Source of the DNA: Streptomyces roseirectus
GTDB taxonomy: Bacteria; Actinomycetota; Actinomycetes; Streptomycetales; Streptomycetaceae
Reading direction: 5' to 3'
Assembly (NCBI RefSeq): GCF_014489635.1
Contig: NZ_CP060828.1
Coordinates: 930,001 to 994,000, forward strand
DNA: 64,000 nucleotides
Every line of letters starts with the position of its first letter. Positions within the stretch are counted from its first letter, which is position 1. Position numbers and translations under genes: made by a program. Of this stretch, positions 50,524-58,451 are shown piece by piece. The notes beneath the pieces are model-generated. The model made no database searches. It worked only from the letters and a program-made list of their open reading frames with translations, and was not told the origin of the DNA.

Positions 50524-51537
50524 TCAGCCGGTGCGCAGAACGCGGACGTGGCCCGACGGTTCGCGTTCGGCGACCTGGAGCGGTGCCTGCGGCCACTGCC
50601 AGAGGCCGGTGGCGGGGTCGGGCGAGAAGGTGATCGGGCCGCGGGTGCCGGGGACGCTGAGATGGGCCCAGGAGGTGGCGGTGCGCAGGGACTCCGTCAG
50701 GACGAGCACGGTGTCGTAGCCCTCGAAGGCGACGAACGAGGGGGCCTCGCCCAGGTGGTGGCGCAGGGTCGCCTCGACTCGGGTGCCCAGAGGGGTGAGC
50801 TGGTCGGGGAGGTAGCGCAGGAAGGGGATCCCGGTGCCGTCGTCGCCGAGGAATTCGGGCTGTCCCGCGGGGGCGCCGAGGAGGACGCCGGTGAGGCGGT
50901 CGTCCCGGCGGACGGCGCGGATGATCCCGACGGCCGGATCGGGGCTGCCGGTCAGCAGCAGGAGGGCGGTGGCCCGGTGCGCGACGAGGGCGTCACACAC
51001 GTCCGCCGCCGGGTCGAGCACGGTGAGGCCGGCGCCGCGCGGGGTGAGGTGGTCGCGCAGGACGCGTGTCCCGGCGTCCCAGTAGGCGCTGGGCTGCGCG
51101 ACGACGGCGATCCGGCGGTGGCCGGCGGCGAGGAGGTGGTCCGCGTAGGTCCGCCAGCCCCGGGACTGCGGCGGGGAGAGCCGGGCGACCAGGTCCGTCG
51201 GGCGCGGGGTGAGGGTGTCGAGGACCGCCGAGGAGCACAGGAACGGGACACCGAGGGCGTCGGCCCTGGTCGCGGCGGCGCGGGCGACGACGCTGTGGTA
51301 CTCCCCGGCCAGCGCGGCCACCCCGAGCCCGGCGAGTTCATCGACGGCCGCCTCCGCCTTCGCCGGGTCGGCGCCGGTGTCGCGGACGATCAGTCCGAGC
51401 GGCGTCCCGGCGATCCCCCCGGCGTCGTTGACCTCGCGGACGGCCAGTTCGAGGCCGGCGAGGAGGTGGCGGCCCGCGTCGGTCCAGCCGGGGCGGGTCA
51501 GCGGGGCGAGGGCGCCGAGGGTGATCATGCCGGCCAT
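50524..51537 (-). CDS. Branched-chain amino-acid-binding-like protein without signal peptide, 337 aa
   Basis: Periplasmic-binding-protein fold type I (Peripla_BP_6): ITLGALAPLTRPGWTDAGRH at the N terminus, then AVREVNDAGGIAGTPLGLIV and VAALAGEYHSVVARAAATRA, ending with the domain that closes over the ligand. Unlike usual LivJ proteins it begins straight with the first strand; there is no signal peptide or lipobox, so it should stay in the cytoplasm as a ligand sensor. No transporter genes are adjacent. Divergent from a GNAT gene. Confidence 0.85.
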   Translation of the reverse strand: MAGMITLGALAPLTRPGWTDAGRHLLAGLELAVREVNDAGGIAGTPLGLIVRDTGADPAKAEAAVDELAGLGVAALAGEYHSVVARAAATRADALGVPFLCSSAVLDTLTPRPTDLVARLSPPQSRGWRTYADHLLAAGHRRIAVVAQPSAYWDAGTRVLRDHLTPRGAGLTVLDPAADVCDALVAHRATALLLLTGSPDPAVGIIRAVRRDDRLTGVLLGAPAGQPEFLGDDGTGIPFLRYLPDQLTPLGTRVEATLRHHLGEAPSFVAFEGYDTVLVLTESLRTATSWAHLSVPGTRGPITFSPDPATGLWQWPQAPLQVAEREPSGHVRVLRTG

Positions 51538-51621
51538 TGGAGCCGTCCGAGCGGGCGTCCGGCAAGCGATTAACGGTACGTACGATGATCGCCCGGCGAC
51601 CCTGCGCGAAGAAGGAGCACG

Positions 51622-52356
51622 ATGGCTGACGACGCCGTCCTCGACGACCCGGTGGGCGAATCCCTGCGCGGACACCACGCCCACCTCGCACGCCGGGTCG
51701 GCAGAGCGGCGACCTATCTCCCGGACGTGGCGACCTTCTCGGCGATCTCCACCGACCCCGACGCGACGGACTGGGCCGACCTGGCGCACCTCCTCGGCGA
51801 GGGCGCCTTCGCGGACATGTTCAGCCGCCCGGCGCAGCCGCCGGCCGGCTGGGAGCCGGTGTTCGTCCTCGACGGCCGCCAGATGATCTGGCCCGAGGGC
51901 AAGCAAGCACCCCTCCCCCACCCCGTCCTCGACCTGGGTCCCGACGACGTCCCCGACATGCTCGCCCTCGTCGACCGCACCCGCCCCGGCCCCTTCTGGA
52001 AACGCACCGTCGACCTCGGCACCTACCTCGGTGTCCGCGACGGTTCCGGCACCCTCGTCGCCATGGCCGGCGAGCGCCTGCGCCCGCCCGGCTGGACCGA
52101 GATCAGCGCCGTCTGCACGTCCCCCGAGGCCCGGGGCCAGGGCCACGCCGCCCGGCTCGTCGCCGCGCTCACCGCCCGCGTCCTCGCCCGGGGCGAACGC
52201 CCCTTCCTGCACGTCGCCGAGGCGAACACCACGGCGATCGCCCTCTACGAACGCCTCGGCTTCGTGACCCGCGCCCGGGTCACGTTCCAGGGCTTCACCA
52301 CACCTACTACTGCCAGTGGTAGGAACGCCGGTAGTACCGGTACCGGACCTACGTAA
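51622..52356 (+). CDS. GNAT-family N-acetyltransferase, 244 aa
   Basis: The C-terminal half has the acetyl-CoA-binding motif VCTSPEARGQGHAARLVAAL (about 167-186) and NTTAIALYERLGFV. The N-terminal half is a second, degenerate GNAT-like domain, as in FR47-type proteins. GAAGGAGCACG precedes the ATG. The last 20 or so codons are low-complexity (Thr/Gly/Ser), with TACTACTGCCAGTGGTAG forming a local inverted repeat near 52305-52322. Substrate unknown. Confidence 0.88.
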   Translation: MADDAVLDDPVGESLRGHHAHLARRVGRAATYLPDVATFSAISTDPDATDWADLAHLLGEGAFADMFSRPAQPPAGWEPVFVLDGRQMIWPEGKQAPLPHPVLDLGPDDVPDMLALVDRTRPGPFWKRTVDLGTYLGVRDGSGTLVAMAGERLRPPGWTEISAVCTSPEARGQGHAARLVAALTARVLARGERPFLHVAEANTTAIALYERLGFVTRARVTFQGFTTPTTASGRNAGSTGTGPT

Positions 52357-52453
52357 ACCGTCCGCTTCCCGTCCCACTCGGTCTGCTCCAGGCTGGGGAG
52401 CGAGCCGGCGGAGAGCCCGCCGGCGGCTGTTTCCGCCGACCGGGAGAGTGGGC

Positions 52454-53095
52454 ATGTCCGTCGTATCCCCTGGGGTCCCCTCGCCGCGCCGGGTCACCGT
52501 CACGCCGCGTGGGGGCCTGCGGATCGCCGCGTCGGCGCCGTCGGCCGTGGTCGCGGCGCACCCGCTGGTGCGGGCGCTGTATCCGGTGGTCGCGCAGGCG
52601 CTGGAGGCGTCGGCCGACGTGCTGACCGTCCGCGACGACCTCGCGGGCGACGTCGCCGTGGCGTTCACGGCACTGGAGGTGACGGTCCATCTGCTGGGCC
52701 CCGGCGGCGGGCGGAGCGTGCCGTTCGCCGGGCTGCCGGCCGAGCCCGGCGAGTCGGTCACGTCCGTGGAGATCCCGGAGGTGCTGCGGCGGCTGGACTC
52801 GGGCTACCTCAAGGTGCCCGGCGCGGTGGGGCCCGTCGCGGTGGCCGTCGTGCTGCGGGTCCGTGACGGGGTGGTCGAGGAGGCGAGGGTGGCCGTCGGC
52901 GGCGCGGACGGCGTGCCCCGCAGGCTGTCCGCCGTCGAGCGGCGCCTCCTCGGCGCGCGGCCGTCCGACGCGCTGTGGGCCGAGGCCGCCGCGCGTGTGG
53001 TGGACGAGGTTCCCGAACAGAGCGGTGAGAGGGCCGAGTTGCTGAGGCGGACCGTCGAGCGTCAGCTGCGCGCCGTGGGAGGCGCCGGCCGGTGA
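52454..53095 (+). CDS. N-terminally truncated CoxM-type FAD subunit (xanthine/CO dehydrogenase family), 213 aa
   Basis: Residues 125-213 match the CO_deh_flav_C domain (VAVAVVLRVRDGVVEEARVA then VGGADGVPRRLSAVERRLLG). Residues 25-120 resemble the second half of the FAD domain (AFTALEVTVHLLGPGGGRSV, FAGLPAEPGESVTSVEIPEV). The FAD pyrophosphate-binding part is missing; homologs have about 290 residues. No large or iron-sulfur subunit is adjacent. A stand-alone protein of uncertain function, or a relic. An ATG with GGGAGAG upstream suggests it is still translated. A GCCGGCGG/CCGCCGGC hairpin lies in the leader (about 52409-52430). Confidence 0.65.
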   Translation: MSVVSPGVPSPRRVTVTPRGGLRIAASAPSAVVAAHPLVRALYPVVAQALEASADVLTVRDDLAGDVAVAFTALEVTVHLLGPGGGRSVPFAGLPAEPGESVTSVEIPEVLRRLDSGYLKVPGAVGPVAVAVVLRVRDGVVEEARVAVGGADGVPRRLSAVERRLLGARPSDALWAEAAARVVDEVPEQSGERAELLRRTVERQLRAVGGAGR

Positions 53096-53102
53096 GCGCG
53101 GC

Positions 53103-53990
53103 TCACGGGCGGTGCGGGTCGCCGTCCCAACTGGCCAGCATCCGCAGGGCCTCTTCCGCGTACGAGCCGGGTTCGGCGACGAAGGTGACGATCCGCATGG
53201 GCGCGCCCCCGCGCAGGGCCATGGGCTCGTGGACGAGGACGTACTCGCCCACGAGGGCGTGCCGCAGCCGCACGCGTTCGCCGGCGGTCCCACAGCTCAC
53301 GTCGTGCCGCGCCCACAGCCGCCGGAACTCCTCGCTCCGGTCGGAGAGTTCCCCGATCAGCGCGGCGAAGTGGGCGTCTTCGGGGCTTTTGCCCGCGTTC
53401 ATGCGCAGCACGGCCGCGATCCTGCGGGCCATGCAGGACGGGTCGGCGAACCGCCCGCGCATCTCGGGCGACAGGAACGCCAGCCGGGCCACGTTGCGTT
53501 CCTCGGGGGCCAGCCGCCTCGGGTCCCCGAAGACGGCGGCGGCGAGCCGGTTCCAGCCGAGGACGTCCATGCGCCGGTCGACGACGAACGCGGGCGTGCC
53601 CACCGTGTCGAGCAGGTGCCGGACGGAGGGCCGCAGGCCGGACGGCTCGGGGGCGGCCGTCGTGCTCCTGCGGTCGGGCTGGGCCAGCCTGACCAGGTAG
53701 TCGTGCTCCTCCTCCGTCAGCCGCAGGGCGCGGGCGACGGCGTCGAGGACGTCCGTCGACACGGTGTCGCCGTAGCCCTGTTCCAGACGTACGTAGTACG
53801 CGTAGGACACGCCCGCGAGCTGCGCCAGTTCCTCGCGGCGCAGTCCCGGAACCCGGCGTCGCCCGTACATGGGCACGCCGACGTCCTGCGGGCTCAGCCT
53901 GGCCCGGCGTGAGCGCAGGAACTCCCTCAGCTCGGCGCGCCGGTCGAGCCCCGACGTCGTGTCGTCGCCGGGTGCCACGGGTGCGGTCAT
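53103..53990 (-). CDS. XRE-family regulator with MmyB-like domain, 295 aa
   Basis: Helix-turn-helix (about 15-85) with the signature ELREFLRSRRARLSPQDVGV, RRVPGLRREELAQLAGVSYA and YYVRLEQGYG, then the PAS-like MmyB ligand domain with VVDRRMDVLGWNRLAAAVFG. A very common actinomycete architecture of regulators that bind fatty-acid-like ligands. The ATG at 53990 is preferred over longer alternatives. Its stop lies 8 bp from the end of the truncated CoxM gene (convergent). Confidence 0.92.
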   Translation of the reverse strand: MTAPVAPGDDTTSGLDRRAELREFLRSRRARLSPQDVGVPMYGRRRVPGLRREELAQLAGVSYAYYVRLEQGYGDTVSTDVLDAVARALRLTEEEHDYLVRLAQPDRRSTTAAPEPSGLRPSVRHLLDTVGTPAFVVDRRMDVLGWNRLAAAVFGDPRRLAPEERNVARLAFLSPEMRGRFADPSCMARRIAAVLRMNAGKSPEDAHFAALIGELSDRSEEFRRLWARHDVSCGTAGERVRLRHALVGEYVLVHEPMALRGGAPMRIVTFVAEPGSYAEEALRMLASWDGDPHRP

Positions 53991-54151
53991 CTTCGTCCTT
54001 CGGCCTGGTTCATCGGTGCGGAGCCGAGTACAGCACATCCATTCATATCCATGTCATATCCAAGGAAAGCCATTCATGTGCAAAAACTGATTCGTCGCCG
54101 CCCATGACACGGGTTCCCTCGCGGACCCGGTGTCCACCCCGGCTCCCCCGC

Positions 54152-54997
54152 TCACCCCCGATGCGCCTCCCGGAACGCCCCCGGCGTGACCCCCGTGTGC
54201 CGTGTGAAGAACTTGCCGAAGTTGGTGGGTTCGGGGAAGCCCAGGCGGTGGGCGATGGTGGCGGCGGGTTCGTCGGTGTGGGCGAGGAGGCGTTGGGCTT
54301 CGAGGGCGACGCGGGTGTCGATGACGTGTTTGACGGGGCGTCCGGTGGCGGCGGTGCAGGCGCGGGTGAGGGTCTTGACGGTGTAGCCGAGGCGATGCGC
54401 GTAGTCGGCGGCGCGGCGCGTGCGCGCGTAGGAGCGTTCGAGCTCGGCGCGGAAGCGGGCGTAGACCTCGCCCCCGGCATGGGGGTCGCTGCCGTCGGGC
54501 CGGGGCAGCCGGTCGACGTGGAGGAGGACGGTCACGAGGAGGTGCTGAAGGATCTCGGCGGAGCCGGCCTGCTCGTACTCGGCCCTCAACTGGCTGAGGA
54601 GGGTGGCGAGTACGGCGTACTGAGGGCTCGCCCCGAGCTGGCGGCAGGTGGGTTCGTCGGTGCCGCCGAGAAGGCGGGCGGCACTGCTGAAGGGCGGCGG
54701 AAAGGTCGGCGTGAACAGCACGTGAATGCCGTTGCCGTCGGCCGTCCCGGGCCGGGTGTGGCGCTGGACCTGCCCCGGCCGCACCCACAGCAGCGTGCCG
54801 GGCCGGCAGGGATACGTCACGAAGTCGACGGCGTGCTCCCCGCTGCCCTCGGTGAACAACGTGAGGGTATGGAAGTCGACGCGGTGGACGGTGTGCCGGC
54901 GCCGCCGGTCGAGGACGGCGAGGTCGACGATCTCGAAGCCGGGCACCCGCTGCCGGGGCGGATTGAAGTCCAGCCGGGGGATGGTGTCACCCATCAC
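54152..54997 (-). CDS. AraC-family regulator, 281 aa
   Basis: An N-terminal cupin (about 20-120, VDFHTLTLFTEGSGEHAVDF, then CRPGTLLWVRPGQVQRH) and a C-terminal pair of helix-turn-helices (about 180-278) with YAHRLGYTVKTLTRACTAAT and IAHRLGFPEPTNFGKFFTRH. Both DNA-binding units are intact. The start is GTG (54995-54997) or the next codon ATG. Its neighbour upstream on the same strand is an epimerase. The 161-bp gap on its 3' side has an AT-rich patch with CATATCCA twice (around 54046-54061). Confidence 0.92.
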   Translation of the reverse strand: MMGDTIPRLDFNPPRQRVPGFEIVDLAVLDRRRRHTVHRVDFHTLTLFTEGSGEHAVDFVTYPCRPGTLLWVRPGQVQRHTRPGTADGNGIHVLFTPTFPPPFSSAARLLGGTDEPTCRQLGASPQYAVLATLLSQLRAEYEQAGSAEILQHLLVTVLLHVDRLPRPDGSDPHAGGEVYARFRAELERSYARTRRAADYAHRLGYTVKTLTRACTAATGRPVKHVIDTRVALEAQRLLAHTDEPAATIAHRLGFPEPTNFGKFFTRHTGVTPGAFREAHRG

Positions 54998-55106
54998 GTC
55001 CTCCGCAGTCCTCGTTCCACCATCAGGGTTCTTCAGACTACCCCGCTGACCTGGCCTTTTCCGAAGGGAACCGTAAAGATCCGACCCTCTTTCACCATCC
55101 GGCGTC

Positions 55107-56072
55107 TCACACGGCCAGCGCCCGCGCCACCTTCAGCTCCCCGTTCCCGATCAGCCACCGCACCGATTCGAGCACGGCCTCCTCCGGCTCGTACCGGGGC
55201 GCGTACCCGAGGACCGTCCGCGCCTTCTCGACGCTGAAGCACTGACTGCGGTGCAGGTGCTCCCAGCTCACGGCGGCCAGCTCCGGCGTGGTCGCGCGCC
55301 GGAACTCCGCCCAGCTCACCGTCTCCAGCGACGCCTCCTGCCCGAACCACCGGGCGACCTCGTGGGCGAAGCCGCGCACGTTCAGCGCGGTCGGCGCCAC
55401 GACGACGAAGTCCTCCCCGGCCGCCGCGTCCCGCCGGGCGATCGCCTGCTCGAAGGCGTGCGCGACGTCGTCGGCGTGCACGTGGTGCATCAACTCCGTA
55501 CCGATGCCCGGGACTTGGAGCGGCTGTCCGGCGGAGAGCCGGTACCAGACCTCGGGGTCGTGACTGCCCAGCGGCCCGATCGGCTGCCAGCCGGGGCCGA
55601 CGATGTGCCCGGGGTGCAGGGACGTCGTCACGACTCCCCCGGCCGCGGTCTCCTCCTTCAACATCCGCGCGATGAGGTCCTTCTGGACGCCGTACTCGCC
55701 GACCGGCGCGGTGCCGGTCTCCTCGGTGACCGGCACCTTGCGGCTGGGCCCGTAGCGCCAGATGGACCCGCAGTGCAGCAGATGCCCGACCCCGCCCCTG
55801 AGCCGGTCGAGGAGCGCGGTGGCCGACTCCAGGGTGAAGCAGATGAGGTCGACGACGACGTCCGCGCCCAACTCGGCGATCCGGCCGGGGAATTCGGGCG
55901 CCTCCCGGTCCGCGACGACCTGCCGCACCTCGGCCCACTCGGGCGCGTCCGCGTACGCGGCCCGCTCTCCCCGGCTGACGTTCACCACCTCGTACCCGGC
56001 CCGGACCAGCCGGGGGACGAGGTAGGTGCCGATGTGTCCACTGCCACCGATGACGACGACTCGCATGCTCAT
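55107..56072 (-). CDS. NAD-dependent epimerase/dehydratase (extended SDR), 321 aa
   Basis: N-terminal MSMRVVVIGGSGHIGTYLVP carries the GxxGxxG nucleotide site. Residues near 125-135 have EYGVQKDLIARM, where Tyr and Lys stand as in YxxxK. The later part GIGTELMHHVHADDVAHAFE is typical of isoflavone-reductase-like or nucleoside-sugar epimerase-like SDRs. ATG 56072 chosen. No sugar-nucleotide genes nearby, so the substrate is open. Confidence 0.88.
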   Translation of the reverse strand: MSMRVVVIGGSGHIGTYLVPRLVRAGYEVVNVSRGERAAYADAPEWAEVRQVVADREAPEFPGRIAELGADVVVDLICFTLESATALLDRLRGGVGHLLHCGSIWRYGPSRKVPVTEETGTAPVGEYGVQKDLIARMLKEETAAGGVVTTSLHPGHIVGPGWQPIGPLGSHDPEVWYRLSAGQPLQVPGIGTELMHHVHADDVAHAFEQAIARRDAAAGEDFVVVAPTALNVRGFAHEVARWFGQEASLETVSWAEFRRATTPELAAVSWEHLHRSQCFSVEKARTVLGYAPRYEPEEAVLESVRWLIGNGELKVARALAV

Positions 56073-56150
56073 GGGCCAACGGTAGAACTCCCGTCCCTCA
56101 CCGGGGTGATGGCGGGGTGGCAACTCAAGGGAGCGTCACCCGCCCACCGT

Positions 56151-56921
56151 TCACCCCGCGACCACCGCGACCCCGGTCCGCCCGCCGTCCACGTCGACGA
56201 CGGTCCCGTGCACGAACCGCGCCTCCTCGCTCGCCAGCCACACGGCGGCGTGCGCGACGGCGTCGGGGGTGCCGACGGTCCCGGCCGGGGTGCCGTTCAT
56301 CATCACCTCGCCGGGGTGCGGGTCGGTCCCCTCGGGGCTGGGCGGGAGGATGACGCCCGGCGAGACGGCGTTGACCCGCACGCCGCTGGGTCCGAACTCC
56401 GCCGCCCACGCCCGGGTCAGCGTCTCCAGCGCGCCCTTCGTCGAGCTGTAGAGCGCCCCGCCGGGGACTCCGAGGCGGGCGATCCAGGAGCCGAGGTTGA
56501 CGATCGCGCCGCCGCCCGCCGCCACCATCCCCGGCACGACGGCCGCCGTGAGGAAGAACGGCGCCTTGACGTTGACCCCGTACACCCGGTCGAATGTCTT
56601 CTCGTCGGTGCCGGCGGTCCTCGGCGCCGGGTAGACGCCCGCGTTGTTGACGAGGACGTCGATCCGCCCGCCCAGCGCCTGCCGGGCACGGTCGGCGAGT
56701 CGCCGGGACGCCTCGGGGCTGCCGTCGAGGTCCGCCGCGACGAAGTCGGCCCGGCCGCCGGACGCGCGGATCCCCGCGACGACCTCGGCGCCGCGTGCCT
56801 CGTCCCGTCCGGACACGACGACGTGGGCGCCCTCCGCCGCGAACGCCTCGGCGATCGCCCGGCCGATGTTACTGGTCGAACCGGTGATGAGGGCGGTCTT
56901 GTCGCGCAGTCGTTCGGTCAT
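56151..56921 (-). CDS. Short-chain dehydrogenase/reductase (classical SDR), 256 aa
   Basis: NAD(P)-binding TGSTSNIGRAIAEAFA, NNAG in VLVNNAGVYP, catalytic Ser and YxxxK in GGALYSSTKGALETL (Y and K intact), and VNAVSPGVI. Full length. GAAGGAGC precedes the ATG. Divergent from a TetR gene with an inverted repeat in the gap, a standard TetR-controlled oxidoreductase pair. Confidence 0.93.
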   Translation of the reverse strand: MTERLRDKTALITGSTSNIGRAIAEAFAAEGAHVVVSGRDEARGAEVVAGIRASGGRADFVAADLDGSPEASRRLADRARQALGGRIDVLVNNAGVYPAPRTAGTDEKTFDRVYGVNVKAPFFLTAAVVPGMVAAGGGAIVNLGSWIARLGVPGGALYSSTKGALETLTRAWAAEFGPSGVRVNAVSPGVILPPSPEGTDPHPGEVMMNGTPAGTVGTPDAVAHAAVWLASEEARFVHGTVVDVDGGRTGVAVVAG

Positions 56922-56978
56922 GGTCGGTGCTCCTTCGCTGAAGCTGATGCGGTGACGTTCACGGTGCCGCCGGGAAAA

Positions 56979-56994
56979 TGGACCGGCAAGTCCA
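56979..56994. promoter_or_regulatory. Inverted repeat between SDR and TetR genes
   Basis: TGGAC (56979-56983) and GTCCA (56990-56994) around CGGCAA, in the 105-bp divergent gap. Together with the flanking AGTC it resembles the GACYGGCAAGTC-like half-sites of LmrA/YxaF-type TetR proteins. Likely operator for both genes. Confidence 0.5.
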
Positions 56995-57026
56995 GTCGAC
57001 CGCAGGCCGGCCGTAGGCTCGTCGGC

Positions 57027-57677
57027 ATGAGAGACGCGCTCACTCCCAAGGGCCGGGCGACCCGGGACCGGATCGTCGCCGGGGCGGCCGAGGTGCTGCG
57101 GGAACAGGGGGTCGCCTTCACGACGCTGGACGACGTCCGGGGCCGGACCGGGACCAGCAAGAGCCAGCTCTTCCACTACTTTCCGGGCGGGAAGGACGAA
57201 CTCCTGCTGGCGGTGGCCCGGTTCGAGGCGGGGCGGGTGCTGGAGGACCAGCAGCCGTACCTCGGGCGGCTCGACTCGTGGGAGGCGTGGGCGAGTTGGC
57301 GGGACGTGGTGGTGGAGCGGTACGAACTCCAGGGCGACCACTGCCCGTTGGGCGCGCTCTTCCTTCAGGTGGGCCGGGACCGGCCGGGGTCACGGGCGAT
57401 CGTGGTGGAGCTGATGCGCCGGTGGCAGGAGCACCTGGCGCGCGGGGTACGGGCGTTGCAGACGGGCGGCCTGGTGGCGGCGGACCTGGACGCGGAGCGG
57501 ACGGCGGCGGCGCTGCTGGCGGGCGTGCAGGGCGGGGTGGCGATCCTGATGGCGACCGGCGACTCGGCCCACCTCAGGGCCGCGCTCGACACGGGCATCG
57601 AGCACCTGCGCCGGGCGGCGGTCAACCCGCCTTCGCGGGAACCGACTTCTTGCGTGCCCGGTACGCCGCCGCCTTGA
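57027..57677 (+). CDS. TetR-family regulator (LmrA/YxaF-like), 216 aa
   Basis: Helix-turn-helix at about 10-56: RDRIVAGAAEVLREQGVAFT and RTGTSKSQLFHYFPGGKDEL, as in the LmrA/YxaF/AcnR branch. The C-terminal domain has HCPLGALFLQVGRDRPGSRA and LLAGVQGGVAILMATGD. It faces the SDR gene. The last 56 bp overlap the convergent CGNR gene, so its final 18 residues (Pro/Ser-rich) are encoded opposite another protein. Confidence 0.92.
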   Translation: MRDALTPKGRATRDRIVAGAAEVLREQGVAFTTLDDVRGRTGTSKSQLFHYFPGGKDELLLAVARFEAGRVLEDQQPYLGRLDSWEAWASWRDVVVERYELQGDHCPLGALFLQVGRDRPGSRAIVVELMRRWQEHLARGVRALQTGGLVAADLDAERTAAALLAGVQGGVAILMATGDSAHLRAALDTGIEHLRRAAVNPPSREPTSCVPGTPPP

Positions 57678-58182
57678 TCTTGTTGCCGCAGGACTCCATG
57701 CCGCACCACTGCCGGCGCGTCCCGCGCGAGCGGTCGACGTAGGTGCGGGTGCACTCGGGGTTGCCGCACTCCTTGAGGAGCGGGACGTCGGGGCCACTGA
57801 GCAGTTCGACCGCCTCGCGGGCCACCAGCGAGAGCGCTTCTCGCGGGGTCCCCTGGGTCCAGCGGCCCGAGGGGGTGAGCTGGGGCACGGCGGCGGGGGT
57901 GCGGGCGGCGTTGTTGAGGACCGTCAGCGCCGAGCCGTCGTACGGTTCGCCCAGCCGGCGGGCGGTGACCAGGCGGTAGATCGCCTCGCGCACCTCCTTC
58001 GCCTCCTCGACGTCGGCGTCCTGGCCCGGGGAGACGGCGTCGACGATGCCGGACTCCACGTACCAGGCGGTCAGCCGGTCCGGCGTCACGAACATCTCGA
58101 AGCGGGCCGAGCGGCGGGCTCTGAGGGTCGCGGCGAAGTCGAGCGCCGGGTTTCCGCAGACGAAGACGTGGTCGAGGTTCAC
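57622..58182 (-). CDS. CGNR zinc-finger protein (ABATE domain), 186 aa
   Basis: N-terminal ABATE-type domain (NPALDFAATLRAR..., about 10-130) and C-terminal zinc finger with CGNPECTRTYVDRSRGTRRQ then WCGMESCGNKIKAAAYR, where C, C, C, C are in CGNR spacing. Probably a stress-linked transcription regulator. GTG start at 58182. Overlaps the TetR gene by 56 bp at the 3' ends. A 57-residue ORF lies 49 bp upstream on the same strand. Confidence 0.9.
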   Translation of the reverse strand: MNLDHVFVCGNPALDFAATLRARRSARFEMFVTPDRLTAWYVESGIVDAVSPGQDADVEEAKEVREAIYRLVTARRLGEPYDGSALTVLNNAARTPAAVPQLTPSGRWTQGTPREALSLVAREAVELLSGPDVPLLKECGNPECTRTYVDRSRGTRRQWCGMESCGNKIKAAAYRARKKSVPAKAG

Positions 58183-58231
58183 GTCACCATTCTGTACGGT
58201 GACCGTGCGGATCGGCAAGGTTCCGCGCGGT

Positions 58232-58405
58232 TCACAGGCCGAGGTCGAGGGCGAGGCAGGCGAGGGTGGTGCGGTCCTGCTCGTGGGCGAACCGCGAGGG
58301 GTCGAGCGGGGTGGCGGGCTTCTCCTCGACCAGGTCGTCGTAGCGGATCCGCTCGGGCAGGGTGCCGAAGCGGGCGCGGCGGGCGTGGGTCGCGTCGTCT
58401 TCCAT
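58232..58405 (-). CDS. Small hypothetical protein, 57 aa
   Basis: ATG at 58405 with GAGG 8-9 nt upstream and TGA at 58232-58234. The predicted protein has an acidic start (MEDDATHARRARFG), a polar middle (LPERIRYDDLVEEKPATPLD) and a hydrophobic end (TTLACLALDLGL). Codon use is normal (G/C at third positions). It lies between the CGNR gene and the exported hydrolase on the same strand. The family is unknown, but short proteins of this composition are common next to regulators in Streptomyces. Confidence 0.55.
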   Translation of the reverse strand: MEDDATHARRARFGTLPERIRYDDLVEEKPATPLDPSRFAHEQDRTTLACLALDLGL

Positions 58406-58451
58406 GGCCGCGTTCCTCTCACGTCACTTGTCTGACGGGTTACGGGGTGTT

